Assembly (NCBI GenBank): GCA_944990035.1
Contig: CALYLX010000131.1
Span: 1 to 64,000, forward strand
Reading direction: 5' to 3'
Length of the DNA stretch: 64,000 nucleotides
DNA from: Clitopilus passeckerianus
Lineage: Eukaryota > Basidiomycota > Agaricomycetes > Agaricales > Entolomataceae
The position numbers and the translations under genes were made by a program. The notes under the pieces are model-generated. The model was given only the letters and a program-made list of their open reading frames with translations, had not been told where the DNA came from and did no database searches. How positions within the stretch are numbered: the stretch's first letter is position 1; every line of letters begins with the position of its first letter. This document shows, piece after piece, positions 44,598 to 54,204 of this stretch.

Positions 44598-45410
44598 ATG
44601 TCGACACCCCACCAGGACTTGGATCGTCTCTTTATCTCTAACGCCCAATGGGCGAAGAGTGTACAACGCCTTGAGCCTGGTTTCCTAGAAAAGACGGCAA
44701 CAGGCCAGACCCCGCATGTTCGTACTGTTTAAATTGGACCGGGCCCAGAAGCTGACATGTCGACGTTCTAGACCCTCTGGATTGGTTGTGCCGACTCAAG
44801 GGTCCCCGAAACAACTATAACTGGCGCAAAACCAGGTGAAATCTTTGTCCATCGCAACATTGCCAAGTAAGGATCTACTTTTATGACATGAACTCGAAAA
44901 TCTCAAGCCAAAGTTAGCCAATTCCATACTGAAGATGCCAGCGCGCTTGCCGTGCTCGCCTATGCCGTGGACTTTTTGGGTGTCAAACAGGGTAAGCGCA
45001 CATCTTTTTTACTCCATCCTTTGTTCTCAATACTTTTTCCAGTTGTCGTTGTTGGCCACAGCCAGTGTGGAGGTGCACTTGCTTGCCTTGGAGCCGCTCA
45101 GGCCGGAAATGATACCACCATCCCAAACCTCCCTGCTGATGCGCCTCTCAATCGCTGGTTGAGCCCTCTCACCAAGCTTTCTTCGAGTCTCAATGTCAAG
45201 GACACACCCCAGGACGTGGCTCTTCGGACTGTCGTAGAGGCTAACGTCAAGCAACAGGTCGAAAACCTGGCCAAGTCCGAGACTCTTCTCAACGCATGGA
45301 AGTCGAATAATCCCGTCAAAAGAAACATTTGGGTCCATGGTTGGGTTTATGACCTTGCTAGTGGCACTTTGAAGGACTTGAACGTCTCTCGTGGCCCCTC
45401 CGATACTTGA
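44598..45410 (+). CDS. Beta-carbonic anhydrase
   Basis: Zinc enzyme that interconverts CO2 and bicarbonate. Exons: 44598-44717, 44772-44866, 44918-44991 and 45043-45410. The start [20 protein letters not shown] is typical of fungal beta-carbonic anhydrases. Zinc ligands are seen in [13 protein letters not shown] (Cys, Asp-Arg pair) and [19 protein letters not shown] (His, Cys). [19 protein letters not shown] and [20 protein letters not shown] follow. An upstream in-frame ATG at 44427 would add 57 residues rich in Arg and Ser, with few acids, resembling a mitochondrial presequence. Intact. Confidence 0.93.
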
Positions 45411-45700
45411 TGCACCATAGAAATAAATGGAATGGGGAATTGTGTAGAATTGTACAGCTCTTATATCTTTGTCGCGTCTCTATCGGTCGTTTTGTGTAAT
45501 TATCCCACTCTTTCTCTCCGGATTTCAATGAATAGAATAAATTGGTGATTGCCATTCCAAGCGGGAGCAGTTCATTTAGCGTAACGCAATCACATGGAGC
45601 ACGTTTCTCCCGACATGCATTGCCATATCTCAGCTGTCTCTCGCGTCGACCAACATTCCCCGCATTTCTGTTGACGCTGCACTATCATCAAGTGTAAGGC

Positions 45701-47260
45701 ATGGCCACGACGTCGACAAACACGAAGCTCGCCGACCTACCCGAACGACTACTTGTACAGGTTGCGTCCTATAACACTAACTTGCAAGGCGTGGATGGGA
45801 CTCCACAGGACTTGGTAGATTGGCTTGCACCAACGTTACAAGTATCAAGCTTCCTTGCTCATGAACGTCGAGCGCCTGACGTTGTTGCTGTCGGCTTTCA
45901 AGAACTACTTCCACTGTATCTCGGCCGTATGTGCCAGTCTCATTTATTCCTGCTACCCCTTGCTTAAGCACGGGTTTCCCCAGTATCTGGGTTCTCAAAA
46001 ACCGTTATTGACAACAGGGATACATTGATTAAATCCCAAATCGAAGCACATGCTGTCAACAAGGAGAGCTATTCTCTTATTGCGAAGATAGTCAATGGTG
46101 GTGTAGCGCTGCTGGTGTATGGACGTGATGACACTGTAGCTCGGTACGTCACCGATGTTCAAACCTCTTGGACAGGTTGTGGACCAGGCTATATGGGCAA
46201 CAAGGGGCCGTTGGGGTCCGCTTCAGAATCCCTGGCCTCGAAGAGAGTGTTGGAGAGACCTATACGTACGCCAACCAGTTATCTTCCTCCCTCCTGAGAG
46301 TTATTGAAGTCCACTTCTAGCTTCGTGTGTGCACATCTAGCCGCGCATGCTCCCAGACTCGCCCACAGGATCGCAGACTTCCACCATATTGTTGGCAGCC
46401 TGTTGTTCCCCCCAGTACTGCCTGGAGAGAAAGGGCCAAGCACCATGTATTCTTCGTCCCACCTCTTCTTCTTTGGGGACCTCAACTTCCGGGTGGTGGT
46501 CCCGGCCGACCACCAACTAGCTGCTTTCCATAAACAGCCCAACTTTGCTGAGCTGATGGAGAGTTACAAGACGCGCAAAGAGCTCAAAGAATTTGATCAA
46601 TTGATAAACGAGCAGAAGAAAGGCACAATCTTCACTGGTTTTCACGAGGGCGAGTTCTGGGCGTTCAAATGCAGCTACAAGTACAAGCTTGGGGAAGTTG
46701 ACAAGTATAGGTCAGTCAATACATGATGGGCGCTCAGGGCTATTTGACTGAACCTGTCTCCCCATAAGCGCAAAACGTGCGCCTTCATGGACTGACCGGG
46801 TCCTTTACGCCACATACAGCGATTCACCTGATACTCCGTTGACTAGCAACATCACCAATGTGCTATATACGTCGATCCCAGGCTATACTACCTCAGATCA
46901 TGTACGTCTTCTATTCTCTTTGCGGGCTTGTACTCCGAGGATTAACGTCCTCGATAGAAGCCGGTTGTTAGCCTTCTCCTCATGCCTCCGCGGTTGGTAA
47001 ACCAAGCAGCCTCCGCGAAGCCTCCAGTAATTCAGTTGCCTGCGCACTATTCTCCGACGCCCGACCGTCGGGCAAATCTCAAGCGGTACATTGGGCGAAG
47101 CCTTGACCGAGTTATTGGAATGATTTGGTGGATTTTCGTCGTTTTGGGGGCGGGATCGAGTGTTTTGGGTATATTTAATTTCTTTGTCGGCATGGGAGCC
47201 TGGAGTTGGTGGAAAAAAGGCAATAATACCCTACCATTACCCGTGCCGGGCCAGGCTTAG
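45701..47260 (+). CDS. Tail-anchored inositol polyphosphate 5-phosphatase (INP54-like)
   Basis: A 5-phosphatase of the EEP superfamily that removes the 5-phosphate from phosphoinositides such as PI(4,5)P2. Exons: 45701-45926, 45984-46265, 46321-46710, 46769-46901 and 46958-47260. Motifs: VASYNTNLQGV, VVAVGFQELLPLYLG, GNKGAVGVRFR-type segment, FVCAHLAAHAPR, HLFFFGDLNFRV, CSYKYKLGEVD, RAPSWTDRVLYA and GYTTSDHKPVVSLLL. A C-terminal hydrophobic helix (MIWWIFVVLGAGSSVLGIF) followed by basic residues makes a tail anchor, as in yeast Inp54, which sits on the ER. One base is missing in AAGGGGCC (46203-46206), shifting the conserved GNKGAVGVR. Otherwise complete. Confidence 0.87.
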
Positions 47261-47658
47261 TTTCGCCATTCTATGTACCTTTACTGACATGGACAACTTG
47301 ATTGTATGTGTGATATCATCTATACATTGGATCTAATTCAATTGACTTTCATCATTGAATGTCAACATGATTGCGTTGGAATCGCAGATCAGACGAAGTG
47401 CAAGGGTGATCAGCAAATCTGAAAGATTATACCGAGTGTATCTGCTCCGGAAGGCTTGCGATCCTGACGAGATGATACTGCCGGGGTACTCCTCCGGTGT
47501 CAGGTAGACGATAAAACACTACAAGGGGGAAGAGTAATTGTAATGTGCACACGCCCTGAGATAGGTGGGGTTTTGAACCGCCCATCCCCGTACGACAATG
47601 CAGGAGCTAGGACCTGTCTGAATGCGAACTTGGAAGCTCCAGAGATCATGTTTGGGCG
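47261..47658. other. Intergenic, convergent 3' ends
   Basis: About 400 bp between the stop of the 5-phosphatase and the stop of the C2H2 gene. No supported coding or RNA feature seen. Confidence 0.4.
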
Positions 47659-48690
47659 CTATGTGTCTGGCGACATCAAAGAAATGTCGTCGAGGCGAAA
47701 ATCGGTGTTGGACGGATGTCGGTCACTATCCGATGGCGAGCTCTGACGGGACCTCTCCATACTCGCTTTGTGACTGCGTAGGTGCCGGCGCATGTTTGAG
47801 TTGACGTTGAACTCTCGGCCACAATCTGGCCAAGGACACTTAAATGCTATCAATCAAAGTAGTGAGTGTAAGGGCTTGATTCCAAATCAAAATGGTACGT
47901 ACGGGTAGCACCAGTGTGGGTGTTCATGTGAATACGAAGACTGCTGGGACGAGTGAAGGTTTTATGACACTGATGACAGACGTGTTTTGATCTTGGATCG
48001 CCATCGAACGATGAAGCGTCGTCGAAAGCCGTAGCTGATGGCGAGAATTTTCGGACAGACTGATTCACGGGCACGAACCGTGTCGGTGGGCCATAAGATT
48101 GCATCCGAGGTGGAAGCTCATTCCACTGGCCAGAGTTTCCCGATGTAGGAGACCAGCGGCTTGCGGAAGACCCCTCCTGTGGTGTCGAACATTGACAGGG
48201 GTAAGGGGTTCTAGACTGCGGGTAATAGTGAGGATCAGGATCATAAGGTGCCTGCCAGGGCCCGCTCGGAGGTTGGTTTGAGCATTGACAAGGGTAGTTT
48301 GTGTATCCTTGGCTTTGGCAACTGCATCCTACATTCTGTGCTGGATATGCCCCGCGCCTGTAGTCAGCATATGGCGCATCTGGGCCGTGAGAATAACCTG
48401 GCTGTGGGTGGCCTGAGGGGGGCGGAACGGGAGGATGTCTGTACTAAGGAAAGACATGAAACTCAGGATTCCGAGACGGCAGAGAGAAGAATCACGAACA
48501 GATCCGTGTTGGGAGTGTTGTCGGTAGCCTCCGGTTTGGCTCTGAGGTGCCTGGTTCAAAGCCTGTGTAATGGGGGTCTCAATGAAAAACTGCTCTGAAA
48601 AAACGAGGCTCGTATGGCTTTACCTGAAAACATTTCGTGTATACTGGGCAACTTTATTGCCGAGTCAGTTGGTCTGTCATCACCAGGCAT
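47659..48690 (-). CDS. C2H2 zinc finger transcription factor
   Basis: A probable DNA-binding regulator. The first exon (ATG at 48690) encodes PSIHEMFSEQF, a short N-terminal motif I associate with the mushroom C2H2 group. After an intron the middle is Gln/Pro/Tyr/Cys-rich (CSCQSQGYTNYPCQCSNQ, CQCSTPQ). Two fingers lie near the C-terminus: CHQCHKTFTRPSSLRIHMN followed by THTGATPF and CPWPDCGREFNVNSNMRRH. The fingers are split by an intron at 47907-47848. RPSSLRIH and FNVNSNMRRH are shared by agaricomycete factors, including the one known to act in fruiting-body development in Schizophyllum; direct orthology is unproven. The tail is Ser/Asp-rich. Confidence 0.85.
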
Positions 48691-49479
48691 ATTGTGTAGC
48701 TATTGAGAGGAAGGTGAGGCTGGAATCTGGATTCTGTTGACTGGTGATGTGGCTTCGAAGGGAGGAACGGGAAAGAGAGGCGACTGCGGTGGTTAAATCT
48801 CTACATCATAGAAATATTATACTATCTCGCGGCAAGGGTTGTTGGGCCTGTGAGGAAAGAGGCACATGGGGCCACGGAACCGGTGAGACCGATTTATTCT
48901 CGCCGTGACTGGCATGATCTGAGGAGGATCGCCGTTCGCATAAACAGTGTGGTCGATCTGTTACTCAACGGCCCTGAAAGTGTATCAAACATGGCGCTCG
49001 ACTCGGCATCCGGTGGTGATGCAGTTGTTTGTGTACATCATACGTATTATTCAATAAATGTTATATACAATGGAAAAGCCGCAAGCCTGACTGCTCCTAG
49101 TACGGATGTACAAGGACAATTGGGGGTCCCGTATGATAAAAGCGCCAACGGGTGTGCACAGGTATAGATCAAGTGTGGATTTGCCGTGATTGGGTGGGTG
49201 ATCTGTTGAACACCTGATTTCCCCTTCGTCAAGAAACACCCATCTGCAAGGAGAAAGATGCCAGCTAAGGCGAATAATCGGAGGTCTGCATTTCCCGGGA
49301 CATGCGGATTTAAACATCCTTCATCGGTGACCAGAAGCCGGCGCGGTGGCCAAGAAGGTCTACCACTGGTTTGGGAACGTACTACGAAGCAAATATGAGT
49401 ACGGTAAATTACAAAGGCTACACACCATACACACCTCGTGTCGGCTGGTGAGTAATCCATGAAAACTAGACCAAGGAGG
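48691..49479. other. Intergenic
   Basis: About 790 bp upstream of the C2H2 gene and downstream of the coiled-coil gene (same strand). It probably holds the C2H2 promoter, which is long for this window. Open frames here are short and unsupported. Confidence 0.4.
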
Positions 49480-50301
49480 TTATCCCATTGGGACGTTTTG
49501 ACTCTTGCCAGGGTGTTGACACGCGGGGGAGGAAGCAGGGCCAGATGGGTCTTCAGACACCTCAGCCATGTCCATAGGAAGGTGCAAGACTGCCAAATCT
49601 GCAAGTTCCTTCGGCAGGTGATTTGTGTCAGGGTTCGAGGAAGTCGTCAGCGTCGAGAATTGCATCATATTGAGTAGCATGTTTCTTTCCCGTTGAAGTG
49701 TATTGATTTGACCCGTAAACTCATGAAGTTCCTGGTCTCGCGAACGCACCTGCTTGCGTAATTTAGTGATCTGTTGGCGTTCGCTTCGAAGTCTTGTAGA
49801 GACCACATCCAGAACTTCTCGTAGATTGTGAACGTTAGTGATGCCGAGATCACTGAGAACCGCGTTCCACGCCGAGGTGGTCTCGAGTCGCAAGCAGTCT
49901 CCAGTTTCAGAAACGGATATACCAAATTCCGTCAGCGAAGCGTGGAGACGGCTAAGTTGCTGCGATGCTCGGGCATCTTCCCCGCTTGTGGTTGTATTGG
50001 GAGGGAGAAAGCCTGCATTGGCGCATGGCTGCTTTTGAAGGGCAGTTGGTTGGCTGGGAGAGCTCTCGCCTCTGTACTCGTTGATGCCGGCTCGTGGCGC
50101 CCCAGCGATCGTGGCTTCGGCCTCTGCTTTTCCCGTGTTATAGGCGGCCTCGATTATGGGTTTCATGTCCTTCTGAAACTCTAGTAAAGCCTGAGCTCTG
50201 GTAGCAGATACGGCCTTTGAGACTTCATGACTGATAAGAGAGACTATTCTGTCAGCTTGGGTTTGTATGCAAGTCCCAGCAGGCGTTGGCTTGGGTGGCA
50301 T
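49480..50301 (-). CDS. Uncharacterised coiled-coil protein
   Basis: A single-exon gene of 273 codons from the ATG at 50301 (MPPKPTPAGTC). I do not recognise the family. The N-terminal helix (ADRIVSLISHEVSKAVSATR) is followed by a Ser/Thr/Pro-rich linker and a mostly helical region. A coiled coil runs from about residue 175 to 225 (STRLRSERQQITKLRKQV, ELHEFTGQINTLQRERNML). The C-terminus is Pro/Ser-rich. No signal peptide or membrane segment. It is unusual here in having no intron. Its start lies 140 bp from SNW1 on the other strand, so they probably share a promoter. Confidence 0.65.
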   Translation of the reverse strand: MPPKPTPAGTCIQTQADRIVSLISHEVSKAVSATRAQALLEFQKDMKPIIEAAYNTGKAEAEATIAGAPRAGINEYRGESSPSQPTALQKQPCANAGFLPPNTTTSGEDARASQQLSRLHASLTEFGISVSETGDCLRLETTSAWNAVLSDLGITNVHNLREVLDVVSTRLRSERQQITKLRKQVRSRDQELHEFTGQINTLQRERNMLLNMMQFSTLTTSSNPDTNHLPKELADLAVLHLPMDMAEVSEDPSGPASSPACQHPGKSQNVPMG

Positions 50302-50441
50302 TCAAGGTCAAGGCTAGAGTGGTGCCGCATAAAGGAGGAAAAAGTGGGATTAGTCATCCATGGATCGCCAACACTGCATCACGTAAGCACACCGAGCAAA
50401 CCTCGTCTCTACGAACGACCTTGACGGCCTTGAGCACTAAA

Positions 50442-52462
50442 ATGGCGACGGCTCTTGCTGCGTGAGTGTTGACTGGATGTTAATGAAGCAACGATAACTT
50501 AATTTTTCCAGTCTACTACCTCAACCGCTCCATGCATCTTCTGTTTCTGATGACGAGGACAATGTTGTGACCCCCGCCGCACCATCTCAAGCCGTCATTT
50601 CAAGGCAGGTGCGGCCTCCTTATGGCCAGCGCAAAGGGTGGAAGCCAACATCACAGGAAGACTTTGGTACGTTTGGCCTAGTCAAGGGTCTGCCTTAAGT
50701 TTCTCACCATTATTCTCAGGTGATGGTGGTGCATTCCCAGAGTGTCATGTCGCGCAATATCCCCTTGATATGGGTCGTAAAAAGGTCTGCTGCAGTCCCC
50801 ACTAATCTTCTTTGAACAGTTCCTCATTTAGGATAGGCTTCCTCGGGCAATACCCTCGCACTCCAAGTTGATAATGAGGGCAATGTTCGCTACGACGCTA
50901 TTGCACACCAAGGACAACGGCCAGGCAAGATTGTACAATCACAGTTCAAGGACCTTGTGCCCCTCCATCAACGCAAGGACCTTGACGACTCAGAACGTAT
51001 CATGGAGCGACCAAGCGAAGACGAAGTTCAGGAGACTACAGAGAAAACTAGGCTTGCACTCGAAAAGCTGGTCAACGGCAAAATTAAGGCGGCACAACCG
51101 AAGAACGTCCCCGATAGCCAAGGCAAAACTTCATTCATCCGTTATACTCCTGGCCAGCAGGGCGACTCCTCGGCACTCAAGCAGAGGATTATAAAGATGA
51201 CTGACGTCGTCGAAGACCCATTGGAACCCCCACGATTCAAGCACAAGAAGATCCCTAGGGGCCCCCCTAGCCCCCCGCCCCCAGTCCTAAGAAGTCCTCC
51301 AAGGAAGGCTACAGCTGCCGAACAGAAAGAGTGGATGATTCCTCCTTGCATCTCCAACTGGAAGAACAACAAGGGTTTCACCATTCCTCTTGATAAACGC
51401 CTTGCTGCAGATGGACGAGGCTTGCAGGATGTAAGTGAACATACCATCAAGTGATTTGAGCCGAGAGTGATCTTGCAACAGGTCCACATCAATGACAACT
51501 TTGCTAAGTTCTCCGAGGCATTGTTTGTTGCCGATCGCCATGCAAGAGAGGAAGTTCGTCAGCGCTCGCTCATGCAACAGAAACTTGCTCAGAAGGAGCG
51601 GGAAGCCAAGGAAGAAAATCTTCGTATGTTGGCTCAGCGTGCTCGGGAGGAACGTGGTGGCGTTGTACCAAAACCATCCGTTCAGAGTCAGGCCGCCATG
51701 AAGTCCAGCTTAGCTGCCTACGGAAGTGACAGTGGCAGCGAAAGTGAGGCAGAATCGGAACCTGAGCGAGAGCGAGATGATGATGGCAGCGAGGAAGATG
51801 AGGAGGCTGCCGCCATTCGAGAAAAGATGAGGGCGGAGAAGCGCAGGGAACGAGAACGAGAAATGCGCATGAACAATATGGGTCAAGAGCAGCGAGCGAA
51901 GCAATTGGCAAGGAAGCAGAATCGTGACATATCCGAGAAGATTGCTCTTGGCCTTGCAAAACCAACAATGTCGAAGGAATCTATGCTTGACTCACGGCTG
52001 TTCAACCAGGAGTCGCTATCAGGCAACTTCGGCGATGACGAATCGTACAGTTTGTATGACCGACCGCTCTTCCATGGATCTACAGCTGCCGCCGCCATCT
52101 ATTCAGCACGAGGCAACATCACTGAAGGCAATGACGAGTCCTTCGGTGGAGGAACTGACGAAGGTATCAGTCGTGCTCTGGACAACGATAGATTCAGTCT
52201 TGGACAGCCCAAAGTTGGCTTTGAGGGCGCCTCAGAACAGGAAATTCGCGAAGGGCCCGTTCAGTTCGAGAAAGATACTGGAGATGTTTTCGGTGTTAAC
52301 CAATTCTTGGACGAAGCAAAGACTGGCAAGAAGAGGGGTCTTGACACAGGAGTGTGAGTACTTGTGCGCTCTTGCTACATGGGCTCAGTTGACCAAAGGC
52401 TTTTATTCAGGTCCGGAGCTCGAAAGCGACAGCAGTTGGAGCGGGCAGCAGAAGATGATTAG
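50442..52462 (+). CDS. PRP45: Spliceosomal SNW-domain protein (SNW1/SKIP/PRP45)
   Basis: SNW1/SKIP/Prp45 is a core protein of the activated spliceosome (NTC-related). Exons: 50442-50461, 50512-50666, 50720-50784, 50837-51430, 51482-52353 and 52411-52462. The N-terminus (MATALAALLPQPLH) leads to RPPYGQRKGWKPTSQEDFGD and GGAFPECHVAQYPLDMGRK. The SNW domain includes FIRYTPGQQG, RIIKMTDVVEDPLEPPRFK, and the signature region PPCISNWKNNKGFTIPLDKR. Then come HINDNFAKFSEALFVADRHA and a charged helical region with an acidic Ser/Glu run. The C-terminus VFGVNQFLDEAKTGKKRGL is typical. Intact. Divergent promoter (140 bp) with the coiled-coil gene. Confidence 0.95.
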
Positions 52463-52644
52463 TGTATTTACTTTATATTTTCAACACCCTGTACCACTAT
52501 GTACATGCCATCGACTTTTCCTCATACAAAACTATTTTGTGCTACAAGCGGATATTCGGAGCTGGCCGATCAGCAGTTTTCGCAGCGGTCTACCGAAACG
52601 GGAACAGGGCGCGTCGTCCATAACTGTCACCTCTTCAGTCTGTT

Positions 52645-54131
52645 ATGAGCACCGAAAATGCCACGAAGTCTCTCACACAACCTGTGAAGAAACAGCTATC
52701 TGGCTTTCAAACCGCTCTACGGTACACTGGCATACCATCATCGTGGTTGGAGAAGAAACCCAAGCTACCGTCACGAAATACCCTCATATTTCTGTCCGTG
52801 GTATCCAGTATCGTTGGCTACTATGTCTATGACCGCAAACAATGCAAGAAGATCCGCCAGCATTATGTCGATCTCGTGAAGCACCAGGCAGAGGAACCAT
52901 TGCATCCTCTGGAGTGGCCACGTAGAGTGACGGTCTATGCTAGTAAATGGCCTGGAGACGAGGACTATGACCAAGGCATGAAGTACTTCCGCAAGTATGT
53001 CAAGGTTAGTGCGAGGTCTGGCTTCAACATTTCTGTTCGCTCACGGTCTTTTTCAGCCTATCCTCGTTGCCGGTGCTGTGGACTATGACATGGTCACTGG
53101 CAAACGCACTGGTGATCTCGTCGACCGGATCAGCGACGAAATAAAGGCTCGCAGACGTCAGGATGCTGGACTCGAGGAAAGCCCTGAACTCCAAGGGGCT
53201 AACGTTGCAAAGCGGACATTAGCTGACCTGCGCAAGCATCGGTTGGAAGGCGGAATTGTTATTATCGGTCGGCCAGCATTCAAGGAGTTCTTGGCTGGGA
53301 TGCATAAGGGATGGACCGAAACAACTGAGAAGATTGACCGAGACGAATTACTCTCCCATCAGCTCGATATGGACAGTCGATTCGACGAAACTGACGAACC
53401 TGTTGGTATCAACGGGGAGTTGGATGCGGATCCGGCGCACCCTTCTGCAGAGCCAGAAACCATACCTACACCCGTTTCTTCCCCGAACCTCCGCTTGAAA
53501 ACATATTCCTTGTATCCCCTCGGCGAAGACAGATGCTCCAGCCACAATTCCCCCAACCCCACCCTTGCTCCTCGTTCCATATACGGATTATATCGGTTTC
53601 AAGCAAATTCCGCTCATGATCTGGGACTGGTTCAACCAGCGCCATAAGGTCCGTGCTGGAGCCGAGGCAGGCTACCGCCTACTCAAAAACGAAACCCGGC
53701 CAATAATTCCTCCCACAAGCACCCCACACACAACGTTGTTCCAAGAAACCAGTGAGCAACATGATACAGAAGGAAGTCAGGGAGATCTAGCTTTCGACAA
53801 AGAAGCAGAGTACTATTTCAAGAACTCCTTGCGTAAAACAGTGTCGGACATCGAGGAGGCAAGGGCGGCGTACTACATGAAATTGCCAGAGAAGTTGGCA
53901 ACAGCCCGGGCCCTCCTGCGAGGGACACGGGAACCTACCAAGGATGAAGTTGCCAATCCTCCTCCGACTGAAGTCGAGTTACGTGCTGAGAGGATGAACA
54001 AGGAGAAGCGATGGCGTCGCGATGCTGCTGGATGGGAGCTTATCAAACCAAGTAGTCCACCAGTCTGGGACGATCGGTTTGCCCAATCTCTGTGTATCTT
54101 CACGGACCCAACCCAAAACGATAACCCATGA
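52645..54131 (+). CDS. TIM54: Mitochondrial import inner membrane translocase TIM54
   Basis: TIM54 belongs to the TIM22 complex, which inserts carrier proteins into the inner membrane. The start at 52645 gives MSTENATKSLTQPVKK, then YTGIPSSWLEKKPKLPSR and one membrane segment (NTLIFLSVVSSIVGYYVY). WPRRVTVYASKWPGDEDYDQG and MKYFRKYVKPILVAGAVDYD span the intron at 53005-53056. Later motifs are LEGGIVIIGRPAFKEFLAG, LLLVPYTDYIGFKQIP and MIWDWFNQRHKVRAGAEAG. One extra C in CCCC (53516-53519) shifts the frame between LKTYSLYP and SAKTDAPATIPPTPPLLLV. Correcting it gives a full-length protein. Confidence 0.88.
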
Positions 54132-54204
54132 TGATATTGCTTATAATTAGACTTGCACACGTAATTTCCTATTTAATGCATAATCCTATCAAAGGCCTTG
54201 GTCG

